56,302 nucleotides of DNA from the NCBI GenBank assembly GCA_028279215.1, contig JANQOF010000033.1:1-56302 (forward strand), given 5' to 3'. The stretch is from Pirellulales bacterium. Lineage in GTDB: Bacteria > Planctomycetota > Planctomycetia > Pirellulales > Lacipirellulaceae. The notes under the pieces are model-generated. The model searched no databases, was not told where the DNA came from, and saw only the letters and a list, made by a program, of their open reading frames with translations. The translations under genes were made by a program, and so were the position numbers. This document shows positions 1-9,295 of this stretch, one piece after another. Every line of letters begins with the position of its first letter. Within the stretch, counting starts at the first letter, position 1.

Positions 1-465
1 TTGCTTGCCGGCGTGGCCCTGGCCGCCAGCGTGATGCACGGCCACGACGCGGGACCACTACCCGGGCTAGGCGCGTTCCTGGTCGTATTCCTCCATAAAC
101 CGTTCGACGCCATGACCATTGGCACTCTCATGGCCCGCAGCGGCTGGTCGCTCACAGCGCGGCTTCTGGTGAACGCTCTGTTCTCGTTGGCCATTCCACT
201 TGGGGCGGCGCTGTTCCTATTGGGTTGGTCACCCGAGGTCGGCGCGGGGTGGTTCGCCATCCCCCCTGCCCTGGCCTTCTCGTCTGGCGTGTTCCTCTGT
301 ATCGCCGGAAGCGACCTACTGCCCGAACTCCAATTCCATCACCACGACCGCTGGAAACTCTCCGCCGCGCTCATGCTAGGCTTGGCGGTTGCTTATGCTG
401 CCGGGAATCTGGAGCAGCATTCGCATGGGCCAGCGGCAACGGAACAGTCGGACTCAGCGAAGTGA
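1..465 (+). CDS. ZIP family metal transporter, C-terminal part
   Basis: The C-terminal 154 residues of a ZIP-type divalent metal (zinc or iron) permease in the inner membrane; the 5' end lies outside the window. A membrane segment carries the family's metal-site helix in variant form (HKPFDAMTIGTLM, about residues 32-44), and further hydrophobic helices follow. A late segment ends in SDLLPE followed by a His cluster (HHHD), as in ZIP proteins. The tail is hydrophilic and His-containing. The fold is clear from helix pattern and motifs; the transported metal cannot be read from this fragment. A palindromic repeat starts 27 bp after the stop. Confidence 0.8.
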   Translation: MLAGVALAASVMHGHDAGPLPGLGAFLVVFLHKPFDAMTIGTLMARSGWSLTARLLVNALFSLAIPLGAALFLLGWSPEVGAGWFAIPPALAFSSGVFLCIAGSDLLPELQFHHHDRWKLSAALMLGLAVAYAAGNLEQHSHGPAATEQSDSAK

Positions 466-491
466 TGCAAGTGTTCGACTTGCTGAACACG

Positions 492-562
492 GTCGGACGG
501 CTCTCTGAACCCGATTGTGCTCCGCATTAGAGCCGGCCATCGGCCTCAGAGAAGCCTCCCAC
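492..562 (-). repeat. Palindromic dispersed repeat, family A, copy 1
   Basis: A 71 bp imperfect palindrome with 24 bp arms (492-515 and 539-562). It is the reverse complement of copies at 10812-10889 and 47179-47244. Read on the minus strand it starts GTGGGAGGCTTCTCTGAGG and ends with a partly complementary arm. It sits 27 bp after the ZIP stop codon, so it may form a transcript-end hairpin. Confidence 0.8.
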
Positions 563-598
563 AGAACCGCTTTCCAAGGTTTGTCATCAAGACCTCAG

Positions 599-822
599 GT
601 TGTTCCCCACTGGGGCAAAACCTCTACTCCTAACCTGTTGCACCACAACGCTTTGCGATTCCGCCCCAGCTCGCCCGAGCAAAACACGATTCGTTGGGGC
701 AAAACTCGATTCGATTCTCGAACGACCCATTCCATAAGTTCCGCTCAATCAATGACTTATGGAATCCCACGACGGCCACGCACCATGGGTTTTGCCCCAA
801 GGTTTCCCGCAGTTGGGGCAAT
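599..822 (+). repeat. Dispersed structured repeat, family B, copy 1
   Basis: A 224 bp non-coding element whose reverse complement recurs at 55369-55592 with the same length and, by eye, roughly 75-80% identity. Both ends contain TTGCCCC/GGGGCAA palindromes. An internal hairpin pairs ATTCCATAAGT (729-739) with ACTTATGGAAT (755-765). Short open frames across it are by-products of the repeat. It looks like a MITE-like or REP-like dispersed sequence. Confidence 0.75.
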
Positions 823-1537
823 ACCACAAATGTGAGGGCTACTCAGGTAGGGTGGATGCGACGCACCGCCGTAGCGAGGCAATCCGGGTGCGTTGCACGC
901 ATCCAACACCACCAGCCACTACCCAACCAAGTTGTCAATGAACGAAGGGCGCGCGGAGAACGCACCTTGAAGTACCTCCAGTCGACCAAAAGCGTGGCCT
1001 AGTTTCAAGAAGAAAATGGAAAGTTGACAAGACCGCCAGGCGGGGAAGGAACTGGCGTGCAATCCCAGGAGCTTCTCGCTTGCGTCATACGCCAACGGCG
1101 TTTCGTCTATTGGCCCAGGGTTGCCAAGGCGCTAGCCGCGGCTACCCTGGGACATGCATCGACAATCGGCAGTTTACACCAAAGGTGTTACGTCGTCGTC
1201 AGCACCCTGGAGAACCATGCACCAGGAATCGCCCTAGGATGTCAGCGAACCGAACGTTGCCGGTGTTCTGGGCACTTCCAGAACGACGTAATATTGATTT
1301 CTCGCAGCGGGGTAATCGTACTCGTCATTTGGGCCAATATGTTGCCAAGTGACAGTAGTCAGCACATGGATACACGACCGTAGAATACCCTAGTTGCAAT
1401 CCACACGCGGACAAGCAGGAGTACAGTTGTTACAATCGGACATGTCATTGCCGGACACGGTTCCTGGCCGACACACATGGGAGATATCGGATTACCTCTA
1501 CCAATTGAACAACATCCACTACATCTCGGAGTTGACG
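823..1537. other. Gene-free stretch
   Basis: About 700 bp with no convincing gene. The short frames (for example at 1024-1383) have no ribosome site, no recognisable domain and unusual composition. Nothing else was recognised, except that the last part should hold the promoter of the SHD1 gene. Confidence 0.5.
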
Positions 1538-2290
1538 ATGACAACTAAGCTACTTTGCACAGGTAGTGCCCGGTGCATTCCTTGGGTGCTGCTAGCCTCT
1601 ATATCCACCCCAAGCTTCGCCTTTGCAGAAGAACGTACTTGGACAAGTAGGGACAAGCGATTCACAGTGAGGGCTGAACTAGTCGATTATTCCGATGACG
1701 ATATCCGACTGCAGAATTCAGATGGAAAACGAGTAACTGTTCCGCTCGATAAAATCAGCAAGGCAGATATCGGCTACCTACGTAAATCGACCAAGAACTA
1801 CTATCGGATTCCTGGAATGCTCAGAATCTGTAACGTTAAGAGAGGGTTGCGCTGGGAAGTTCTCGAAAGATCGAAACAGAATGACAGAGAGACCGCGACG
1901 ATCTCGACTGGCTTAGACCTTCTTTCAGAGTATGGATTGGCTGCAAACCTAACGCTTATACCGCTGATCAAAGTGCCGAGTCGTCAAGAGTGTGAAGTCA
2001 TTGCGAAGGACCTGAACCAAAAGTATCGAACGGAACTGTCAACCTCGCTCGGGAGCCAATTCAATTTGACCCCTCGCGGCTTCACAACCGTGGAAACGGA
2101 AGGCAAGGAGATTTTCTTTCAGTCAACTTTCCTGGTTGAGCGAGTAACCGGGGGGGAACTATATGCAGCTGCAGAGATCCGCTTTCTTGAAGACAATGCA
2201 CTTCTCTTGTCTTTCTTGTCAAAAGAACCAGATCCTCTTGAGAAGTACAAACGAGTTGGCGCCTCGCTAACTATTGAAGATGTTGAATAG
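1538..2290 (+). CDS. Secreted SHD1-domain protein
   Basis: A 250-residue protein with an N-terminal signal peptide (hydrophobic run ending near SFAFAEE). Residues about 30-85 form an SHD1 (Sla1 homology domain 1) module: RTWTSRDKRFTV, then a short beta segment with DGKRVTVPLDKISKADIGYL. SHD1 is very common in planctomycete exported proteins and is thought to mediate binding; a catalytic role is not expected. The remaining 160 residues match nothing I recognise. The ATG at 1538 is preferred over the longer frame because GGAG lies 6 bp upstream and a signal peptide follows directly. Flanking gaps suggest a single-gene transcript. Confidence 0.7.
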   Translation: MTTKLLCTGSARCIPWVLLASISTPSFAFAEERTWTSRDKRFTVRAELVDYSDDDIRLQNSDGKRVTVPLDKISKADIGYLRKSTKNYYRIPGMLRICNVKRGLRWEVLERSKQNDRETATISTGLDLLSEYGLAANLTLIPLIKVPSRQECEVIAKDLNQKYRTELSTSLGSQFNLTPRGFTTVETEGKEIFFQSTFLVERVTGGELYAAAEIRFLEDNALLLSFLSKEPDPLEKYKRVGASLTIEDVE

Positions 2291-2466
2291 CAACTCTCTG
2301 TCTCAGATGTTCAAGCCACACGAAAGCTCTTCGTAACACTGAACACGAAAGTCAAGCATCAAACCGAGTGCGACTACTTGAAGTTCACGACACTCGCCAC
2401 GCCTGATGCGTTAAAAATAGCATTCCTGCGTCCGCCAGTTTAATCGAGCTGCCCACAACGTGATGC

Positions 2467-3708
2467 TCACCCACACTCCAACATCCGCAAACTAGACGCC
2501 GGCCGCGAAGAATGCTCCCGCAGAACCTGCGTTGCAACCTCGATGCTCGGCACATTCGCCGTGCCCTTATCGATGCGTAACCCCAGACGGTTAAGCTTTT
2601 CGCTGGCGTCGGCGATGTCGAAATCGATTTCGACGCTGAACTCTTCTTGCAGGTATTGCTCGATCCGATCGCACAGCTTCGCACCGTCGGTTACTTGTTG
2701 GCAATGCGAGAAGAGAAACGCCAATAGCGCTTCTTTGAACTCTTCCTGCTTCACCTTGGCCACCAGCAGTTGGAGCGCGCTGGCGTTGTTACCTAGGTTT
2801 TGGAAGTAAAGATGCTGGGTTCGCTGCCAGTTGCGATTGATGCGAGCGTTGCGGTAGCCCAGAGCCGATCGCAACGCCAGCGTGCCGAGTCCGATTAGGA
2901 GGATCCAGGCCAACTTCCACAGTGCTGCGAAGCCAATGGCGATCTTGAGCACTTTGCTAATGGTGATGCCCACGGTACCCGCGCCGGAGCCGAGCAGCTT
3001 GATGCGGTCGAGCAGGCTCATCGTCACCTCGGCGTGCGGAAGCAGCGCCTCGACTTCGGCCTCGGGAATGTCTTTGAACAATTTTAGGATCACGTGCGGC
3101 TCGCCCTTGAGCCGCGCGACTACGACCAGGCGTTTGAAAATTGGGACACGAATGGTATCCATGTGCCACGGTTTCCACGGGCATCGCTGAACCTTCGAAG
3201 TCTCCCCCCTGCCCCGCACCCAAACCCGCAAGAACTCGACACGATCAGGGTCGACCCGGACCGTTAGGTTCCGTGTGCGGGCGCGCATCACCGCTTGGGC
3301 AATTTGCACGTCGTTGAGTTCTTCGTAGTTCGCCTTGTCGAGCAAGTGGCCGAGTTGGGTGTTGAGCACGGAGTATTCTTCGTCGCATGGGCCGGCGTCG
3401 TCCAACGGGCGGGTGTCGCGATCGGGATTGAACCGGGCGTAGGCGTCGGTGAGTTGGCGCTCAAATGCGTCGATCTCGCGATCGATCACTTGCTCGAGCG
3501 CGCGGGAGAACTCAAGCACCTGCTCGTGGGTCGCCGAGAACCGGGCGGAGTCGCGGGCCAGCACCTGACACAGGTCCGAAGCGCGGATCGGAACGAATCG
3601 ATTGTCGGGCCGCGACCACCCCGAATCGCCGGTCGTGTGACTCGCAAGCGATGTGGAGGATTTGCTCACGGATGTGTGTGGGCCAACGTCGTGTTGGCGG
3701 GCCGACAT
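2467..3708 (-). CDS. DUF3754 (TMEM143-like) membrane protein
   Basis: A 413-residue protein of the DUF3754 family, also found in plant and animal TMEM143. Function is unknown. Recognition rests on the middle region: a Lys/Arg-rich beta stretch (RLVVVARLKGEPHVILKLF), the conserved KDIPEAEVEALLP, then two hydrophobic helices around residues 255-295 (ITISKVLKIAIGFAALWKL and WILLIGLGTLALRSALGY). A soluble alpha-helical tail follows. The gene starts 3 bp after the stop of the upstream hydrolase gene on the same strand, so the two are almost certainly co-transcribed. Neighbourhood gives no further functional clue. Confidence 0.7.
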   Translation of the reverse strand: MSARQHDVGPHTSVSKSSTSLASHTTGDSGWSRPDNRFVPIRASDLCQVLARDSARFSATHEQVLEFSRALEQVIDREIDAFERQLTDAYARFNPDRDTRPLDDAGPCDEEYSVLNTQLGHLLDKANYEELNDVQIAQAVMRARTRNLTVRVDPDRVEFLRVWVRGRGETSKVQRCPWKPWHMDTIRVPIFKRLVVVARLKGEPHVILKLFKDIPEAEVEALLPHAEVTMSLLDRIKLLGSGAGTVGITISKVLKIAIGFAALWKLAWILLIGLGTLALRSALGYRNARINRNWQRTQHLYFQNLGNNASALQLLVAKVKQEEFKEALLAFLFSHCQQVTDGAKLCDRIEQYLQEEFSVEIDFDIADASEKLNRLGLRIDKGTANVPSIEVATQVLREHSSRPASSLRMLECG

Positions 3709-3711
3709 GGA

Positions 3712-4764
3712 TTAGAAACTGCACTGAGCGTCGCCATGCGGACGTCGCATTGACGAAGCGTGGCCGAATGCGCCAGGCGAAGGATCGAACGTTTGTTTAC
3801 CGAGCACCCATTCTACCACACGCCAATCGAGCCAGTACCGATCGGGATCGCCACTTTTTCGCCCCACAAAGCCCAGGTGCCCTCCGCACCCCGTGACCAA
3901 CAAGTGCGACTGGCCGCCAAGTTTCGCCGAATGCAGCGGCTTAACGGGCACGATGGGATCGTTGGCCGCCGCGATGATGCGGGTTGGTAGCTCGACGCGA
4001 TCGAGTCGCGAGACCACGCTCGTTTGAGTGTAGTAGTCGTCCGCATCGCGATAGCCGCCCAATGGCACCGTGTAGCGCTCGTCGAACTCGCGCAGTTTGC
4101 GCGGTCGTGGGTGATGATCGAACGACGGTGCGCCAGGCACCTTTCGCGAGCGCTCAAGCACCATCTTCCACAGTTGGCGAGCAAAGAACTGGTCGTACTG
4201 TCGGTTGATCGGTCGCTTGAGCAACTCTTCGACGGCGAACAAATCGACCGGCGGGCAGACGGCCACGGCGCGTGCCCAGTTGGCAGGAGTTGCGTGCGCC
4301 GCGGCGAGGTTGAGCGTCAGCGCGCCGCCTAACGAGAACCCACAAACCGTTAACGGCGAGTCGGGCGCGAGTTCACCAATCCGCACGATGGGTGGTTCCA
4401 GGTCGGTGTATCGTCCGCAGTGCGTCGAAGTGCGCGCGAGCCCCTGCCCTGCCCCGCAGCCACGCAAGTCGATGCGAAACGCCCGCACACCGCGGTCGTA
4501 CAGCTTGCTGGCGATGCGAACCACATAGCGACTTTGGTGCGAGCCGCACAGCCCATGCACCAGTAGCGCCACGGGGCGCCCGTCGTTCCAATCGGCCGGG
4601 CAGTCGTCGTGCAGCACTAGTTGATCACCGTCGTCGAGCGCTACGTGATGCCGAATAGTTGAATTCAACCGAGGGCGCGCCGACATGTAGCAGGCCGCCA
4701 ACGTTTGCCGATGGCCACCGCCGAGCAACGGATAGGGTCGAAACTCGATCAGTTTTTGGTCCAC
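3712..4764 (-). CDS. YheT-family alpha/beta hydrolase
   Basis: A 350-residue cytoplasmic alpha/beta hydrolase of the YheT/UPF0017 family (putative esterases). It begins with the family's typical N-terminal FRPYPLLGGGHRQTL stretch. It shows the oxyanion region LLVHGLCGSHQSRY, the conserved RGCGAGQG, the nucleophile elbow GFSLGG, an acid in AANDPIVP and the catalytic His in GCGGHLGFVG, so the Ser-Asp-His triad is complete. Substrate is unknown. It is the first gene of a two-gene unit with the DUF3754 gene. Confidence 0.85.
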   Translation of the reverse strand: MDQKLIEFRPYPLLGGGHRQTLAACYMSARPRLNSTIRHHVALDDGDQLVLHDDCPADWNDGRPVALLVHGLCGSHQSRYVVRIASKLYDRGVRAFRIDLRGCGAGQGLARTSTHCGRYTDLEPPIVRIGELAPDSPLTVCGFSLGGALTLNLAAAHATPANWARAVAVCPPVDLFAVEELLKRPINRQYDQFFARQLWKMVLERSRKVPGAPSFDHHPRPRKLREFDERYTVPLGGYRDADDYYTQTSVVSRLDRVELPTRIIAAANDPIVPVKPLHSAKLGGQSHLLVTGCGGHLGFVGRKSGDPDRYWLDWRVVEWVLGKQTFDPSPGAFGHASSMRRPHGDAQCSF

Positions 4765-4984
4765 TTCCTTATCTCCGGACGCACTTATGTTCCGTTTGGA
4801 CTGTTCCGTTTGGACGCTCCGCTACTTTGCTGTTTTATTCGCCGAAGCTGGGCCATGCTAGCATCACTCGAGCAAAATAGTTGCGAAAACCCAGTTGCTA
4901 TGGCCGAAGTGAAGATGCAGTAACGTGGCAATGTTCGCGGCGGGTCGGCCTCGATTTTCCCAGTTTGTCTTTCCAGCAAGGCGA

Positions 4985-5707
4985 ATGCAAATGCGTTGGC
5001 TTAGTCGCCGGTATCGAAATGCTGGCGCTGCGCGATTGGCTATCACCGTTGCCCCGACTGCCAGTACAAGCATAGCTCTACTGCGGGACGACGAGCAGTG
5101 GCAACGGGCCTTTTCGTGTCTGAACATCCGGCAGATTCCAGCGACGTGGGCCGTAGTCGACGGCTGCGCGCAATGGCCATTGGGTTCGGAACTCGTTGCC
5201 AGCAGCGTCGCCCATGAACTCGCCTATTTGCACGACGGCCCTGCCACAAACTTCGCGAAATCCAATCTCCAGACGCAAGCACTGCTGGCCCAACAGGTGG
5301 GAATCGACCTGCGCACCCTAGTAACCGCCACGCATGGCGTCCACCCCGCTTTGCTAGCTCACGTAGGCGCGCGAGTCGTTGTGCCGATGGGCGAACGGAA
5401 ACTGAGTCGAACCAGCAGCCTGCGCGCGTTAGCTTGGGACGTTTGGGAGGCTCCAATCACCGACCGATGTGCACATGCGCGCGTGCTCGCGACGTTACTT
5501 GAACGGTTAGAGACCGCGGTGCGAGAGTCGCTCGATTTGCACCTATTGTTGCAACTTCCCGGTCGCTCCACCGTCGACCTTACTGCGGAGATGACTCCGC
5601 TATTCGATAGGGTGAGCGACTACCACGCGCGGGGTTGGATCCACACCGAAACGGTTGGCGACTCGGCGGAACGGTGGAGCCGTGCCATGCGTGCGCGGGT
5701 CGCCTGA
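4985..5707 (+). CDS. Polysaccharide-deacetylase-like protein
   Basis: A roughly 240-residue protein resembling NodB-fold polysaccharide deacetylases. It has an initial strand (ARLAITVAPTA), the segment IRQIPATWAVVDG, a conserved HELAYL at the position of the metal-binding His region, and a later strand GARVVVP. The first Asp of the usual TFDDG motif is not present, so activity is doubtful and a degenerate or non-catalytic member is possible. The start is uncertain: ATG at 4985 or 4991 follows an AAGG, and GTG at 4925 is also open. The stop directly abuts the convergent small gene at 5708. Confidence 0.5.
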   Translation: MQMRWLSRRYRNAGAARLAITVAPTASTSIALLRDDEQWQRAFSCLNIRQIPATWAVVDGCAQWPLGSELVASSVAHELAYLHDGPATNFAKSNLQTQALLAQQVGIDLRTLVTATHGVHPALLAHVGARVVVPMGERKLSRTSSLRALAWDVWEAPITDRCAHARVLATLLERLETAVRESLDLHLLLQLPGRSTVDLTAEMTPLFDRVSDYHARGWIHTETVGDSAERWSRAMRARVA

Positions 5708-5887
5708 CTACGTATCTCGGAAGGCGCTCCAGCTCAGGTAGCCCAGAATACCGGCGCTGATGATAAACCCGATGTCCATCAGCGAATTTGCCCGGCTAAA
5801 GGGGATTCCGAGCGCCAAATCGGCCCCAAACAGCAACAGCGACAACCCAGCTACGGCCATTCCGCCAAACGTCATCACTTTGGCCAT
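5708..5887 (-). CDS. Small membrane protein, 59 aa
   Basis: A short gene encoding MAKVMTFGGMAVAGLSLLLF followed by a polar stretch (SRANSLMD) and a second hydrophobic segment ending in RDT. This predicts two membrane helices joined by a short loop. An AGGA lies about 10 bp before the ATG. The function is unknown. Its stop codon directly touches the stop of the convergent deacetylase-like gene. It is supported by membrane-protein composition and a ribosome site rather than by a known family. Confidence 0.6.
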   Translation of the reverse strand: MAKVMTFGGMAVAGLSLLLFGADLALGIPFSRANSLMDIGFIISAGILGYLSWSAFRDT

Positions 5888-6180
5888 GTGCTGGTGTCCT
5901 GCTGGCGCGAATCTTGGTGCGAAGTCTTAAGCTGGGTAAAATACGGTGGAACTACTTAGTATACCTGCCAAAAACTGGCTGTCATCTAGCCTTGTCGCGG
6001 CGTGTCACTAGTGTCGCCAGCAGTTTGTCCCGTTACAACCGGCAACCTAGTTAAATTCGTCGGTTGGACCTCGATTCTTCCTGGTCACGCCTCACTAGTA
6101 CGAGGCCGTGTATCGGCCCACGAAGGCGCGGTAGACTGCCGGTTTGGCTCAACCATTCGACTTTCCCCAATCTGCCATCA

Positions 6181-7230
6181 ATGTCCGAGCATCGGCGGCC
6201 CATTCTGGCCCTTAGCATGGGCGATGCAGCAGGTGTTGGCCCCGAGGTGATCGCTGGGTGCTGGAGCGATGCCCGCATCCACGCCGTGTGCCGGCCCGTC
6301 GTGCTGGGGCATCCGGAAGTGCTACGACGGGCGAGCGACGCCCGAGGCGCGGGCCTGGTGGTGGAGCGCATCGATTCGGTCGCCCAGCTCGACGACTCGC
6401 TGAACGATGCAGCCACCCTGCCCTGCATCGCCGTTGGCGATGCGGACGTACTGGAAGTTCCACATGGGACGCACGATGCCCGCACCGGCGAAGGAGCCTA
6501 TCAGGCCGTCTTCGCAGCTGCCGAGCTCGCCCTGTCAGGGGAAATCGACGGCATGGTGACCGCCCCCTTAAGCAAGGCAGCGCTCCGCGCCGCCGGGTAC
6601 GACTACCCAGGGCACACCGAACTGTTGGCCGAGTTATGCGGCGTGTCGCAATTCGCCATGATGCTCTACCTGCCGCCCGGCGTTGCCAATAAGTCGCCAG
6701 CAGGTTTGGGCGTGGCGCACGTCACGCTACACATGTCGCTCCGTGAAGCGCTGGATCAGATCACCATCGACGCGGTGGCTCAGAAGTGTCAGCTTGCCGA
6801 CGACATGATGCGGCGACTCGGGCTAGCCGCGCCTAGGGTCGGCGTGGCGGCACTGAACCCTCACGCCGGAGAACAAGGGCTATTTGGGGAAGAAGAACTA
6901 CGAGTGATCTCGCCCGCTGTCGAGCGCGCACGAGGCCAAGGGATCGACACAACCGGACCTCTGCCGGCCGATACTCTGATGATTGCCGCCCGCAATGGAG
7001 AGTTCGACGCGGTCGTCGCGCAGTATCACGACCAGGGCCACATCGCGCTCAAGCTGCTGGCGATGCACTCGGCGGTGAATGTGACGCTCGGATTGCCAAT
7101 CGTCCGCACGAGCGTCGCTCACGGCACGGCGTTCGACCTGGCTTGGCAAGGCAAAGCAGAAACCACCGGCATGGTGGCAGCCATCGAAACAGCCGCTAAA
7201 CTGGCGTCGTCGTCTTCGGTAGTTCAGTGA
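6181..7230 (+). CDS. pdxA: 4-hydroxythreonine-4-phosphate dehydrogenase
   Basis: PdxA oxidises 4-phosphohydroxy-L-threonine with NAD(P)+; the product feeds pyridoxine 5'-phosphate synthesis by PdxJ (DXP-dependent vitamin B6 pathway). The 349-residue length fits the family. Visible motifs: N-terminal LSMGDAAGVGPEV, GMVTAPLSKAAL, metal- and substrate-site YPGHTELLA, VALNPHAGE, and the late metal-site region AQYHDQGHIALKLL, followed by GLPIVRTSVAHGTAFD. The ATG at 6181 gives the usual N-terminus; the frame stays open upstream without homology. It is followed with no gap or a small overlap by a histidine phosphatase gene, so the two probably share a transcript. Confidence 0.95.
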   Translation: MSEHRRPILALSMGDAAGVGPEVIAGCWSDARIHAVCRPVVLGHPEVLRRASDARGAGLVVERIDSVAQLDDSLNDAATLPCIAVGDADVLEVPHGTHDARTGEGAYQAVFAAAELALSGEIDGMVTAPLSKAALRAAGYDYPGHTELLAELCGVSQFAMMLYLPPGVANKSPAGLGVAHVTLHMSLREALDQITIDAVAQKCQLADDMMRRLGLAAPRVGVAALNPHAGEQGLFGEEELRVISPAVERARGQGIDTTGPLPADTLMIAARNGEFDAVVAQYHDQGHIALKLLAMHSAVNVTLGLPIVRTSVAHGTAFDLAWQGKAETTGMVAAIETAAKLASSSSVVQ

Positions 7231-7310
7231 CCTTCCGTGCCTTGGTGCACGATGCCATCAACTTCAACCATTACCGGCTGGGCTCAAGCACCCGCCGCAA
7301 CCATAGAAAC

Positions 7311-7937
7311 ATGCGCGACCCATGCCACTTGTATGTCGTTCGCCACGGAGCGACCGACCACAACATGCTCAAGCCTCCCAGAATGCAGGGGCGGCACATC
7401 GACCAGCCGCTTGCCGAGTACGGCCGTAACCAAGCGGCCGCGGTGGCTGAGCACCTATCGAATGTGGCGGTCTCGGCCGTGTACTCAAGCCCGCTGCGCA
7501 GGTCGTTCGAAACCGCCACGGCAATCGCAGCGCAGCACGACCTTTCGCCAGTCACCGTGGAGGGATTGGCCGAAGCTGATGTCGGCCGGTGGGAAGATCG
7601 CTCGTGGGACGATATCGCGGCCAACGACAGTCAGGCATACCAAGCGTTTCGAGAAGACCCGGTCGCCTTTGGCTATCCAGAGGGCGAAAACCTGGCGCAA
7701 GTGACCGAGCGAGTCGTTGCGGCCATCGATCGCTTGGCGGCGGGTCACTCCGGCGAGCATGTAGTGGTCGTCGCCCATAGCGTGGTGAATCGTCTCTACT
7801 TGGGCGAGTTATTGAGCGTGCCGATGGCTCTGCGTCGTCGTTTGCCGCAAGATAATTGCAGCGTCAGCCAAGTGAAATGGCGACCTGAGAAGGTGAGCGT
7901 CGCGACGATCAATGCAACGGATCACTTGGCGCGGTAG
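7311..7937 (+). CDS. Histidine phosphatase family protein
   Basis: A 208-residue protein of the phosphoglycerate mutase-like histidine phosphatase superfamily. It has the catalytic signature VVRHGATDHN near the N-terminus, SSPLRRSFETA, an acidic residue region (EADVGRWED) and the second His in VVAHSVVNRLYL. Likely a cytoplasmic phosphatase; the substrate cannot be told (sugar phosphates and cobalamin or nucleotide intermediates are typical). The frame is open from GTG 7227, which overlaps the pdxA stop, but homology starts at ATG 7311. The 3' end overlaps the convergent gene at 7909 by 29 bp. Confidence 0.8.
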   Translation: MRDPCHLYVVRHGATDHNMLKPPRMQGRHIDQPLAEYGRNQAAAVAEHLSNVAVSAVYSSPLRRSFETATAIAAQHDLSPVTVEGLAEADVGRWEDRSWDDIAANDSQAYQAFREDPVAFGYPEGENLAQVTERVVAAIDRLAAGHSGEHVVVVAHSVVNRLYLGELLSVPMALRRRLPQDNCSVSQVKWRPEKVSVATINATDHLAR

Positions 7938-9063
7938 CCAATTGCCGCCCTCGTTGTTGGGCAAGCCGGATGGTGCGAATGTGCCGCATCCGGTCGACGT
8001 ACTGGTCGGTGCCATCGTACCAAGCGGGTTCGTCAGGCGCGCTGTATAGGAACTCGCCTCCGTCGATCTCGCGGTCGAACACCACGTCGAAGAACTCCAA
8101 CTTCGTGAGCGGTGCGCGGCTGAGTTGAAAAAGCGACTCGGACGCCAGGTCGGCGCTGGCGAGCACGTCGTCGATAGCACGATACTCAATGAGGTACGGA
8201 AACAGGTCGTTTTGGCCCAACAGCACCAAGACGTTGATCGGCAGTTGCGCAGGAAGCGGCCCGTTCGCCAGGCGTTGCTCGAGTTGCTTGGTCATCGTGG
8301 CGGGAGCGAGCAGCGATTCGTCGATTTGGGAGAGATCGGCCACCACCACGGCAAGCGACTCGGGCCGCCAGCGACCAATCATGCCAAGCACTGGCTGACT
8401 GCCCAGCCCAAGCGACTCAGGCGCTCGAAACACACGTGGCCGCGTGAACTCAAAATGGGCGCGAAGCGACTCGAGCAACATCGGCAACCCACCGTAGCCG
8501 GCGGTCAGTTGAGGTGAAAACGGCGCCGACTCCGTCGACCGGCCCTCCGAGTCGTCGCTGAGGTCTAGCTTGCTCATGCGCCGCAACTGCCAAAGGTCGA
8601 CGCGCTGGATCCGCCGCCCGGTGGCAACTTGACGATCGGTCCACAGAAAGCGGCCATCGCTGCTTTGCAGAAACGACGTCCGCACGCCGTCGTGCTGGCT
8701 TTCGAGCAACCAGCGGACGTGGCGATGAGTGCCCCGTTCGCTCTGCAAGTACTCACCCTTGCCACCAAGGTGAATGCCATGGATGTTTGCCTGGTGCAGG
8801 ATGCGAGCGGTGACGCTCGACCGCTGTTCGAGTCGTGCGATGGCCAACAGTATTTGGTGATCGCCCGAGGCGTCGACCTGGATATTCTCGGCCAGCACAC
8901 GGCGTAGGCCAACGTCGGGTGCGGTTTCCTCTGGTTGCGTGGGTTTGCCTTGCTGAGACGCAGCTCGCCAATCGTTGATGATCGGCTCCGCCAACAGGTA
9001 GGCCACCACCGCCAAGGCGAGCACCAGTGTCGGAGCTGTTAAATGGCGTAGCTTATTCTTCAT
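7909..9063 (-). CDS. Membrane-anchored hypothetical protein
   Basis: A 384-residue protein starting MKNKLRHLTAPTLVLALAVV, an uncleaved-looking membrane anchor. A long exported region follows. Parts (SSVTARILHQANIHGI, LQSERGTHRHVRWLLES, LWTDRQVATGRRIQRVDL) recall LolA/DUF2092-like beta sheets that fold around lipids, but the resemblance is weak. The C-terminal portion (residues about 200-384) is unassigned. CAT at 9061-9063 is taken as the start because the anchor begins there. Its 3' end overlaps the convergent histidine phosphatase gene by 29 bp. Confidence 0.6.
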   Translation of the reverse strand: MKNKLRHLTAPTLVLALAVVAYLLAEPIINDWRAASQQGKPTQPEETAPDVGLRRVLAENIQVDASGDHQILLAIARLEQRSSVTARILHQANIHGIHLGGKGEYLQSERGTHRHVRWLLESQHDGVRTSFLQSSDGRFLWTDRQVATGRRIQRVDLWQLRRMSKLDLSDDSEGRSTESAPFSPQLTAGYGGLPMLLESLRAHFEFTRPRVFRAPESLGLGSQPVLGMIGRWRPESLAVVVADLSQIDESLLAPATMTKQLEQRLANGPLPAQLPINVLVLLGQNDLFPYLIEYRAIDDVLASADLASESLFQLSRAPLTKLEFFDVVFDREIDGGEFLYSAPDEPAWYDGTDQYVDRMRHIRTIRLAQQRGRQLATAPSDPLH

Positions 9064-9295
9064 GCGCCGGTTTTGTCGGTTTTGCCAAAGAATCGCATCG
9101 TAACGGGCCGACTTCATACTCCCAGAGGGCGTGCTCGGTCCGCAGTCCATGCATTGTGCGTTACCGATTGCCAGCACTAGTGGCACGCCCAACTTGGGTC
9201 GCGGATTCTAGTCGCCCGACTGGAACCGCGTCCACCGCACTTCGCGACCGGTGCTAGCAAGCGTGCCGGCGAGACTATTCCCAAGGGGGGACAAC

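Noticed and set aside
630-827. Short frames in family B copies (also 55282-55554) that look similar to each other
   Set aside because: The similarity comes from the DNA repeat itself; the frames lie in different contexts, lack ribosome sites and differ in length.
1024-1383. A 119-codon frame in the gap after the ZIP gene
   Set aside because: No ribosome site, no homology and no signal or domain; it lies in a repeat-rich gap.
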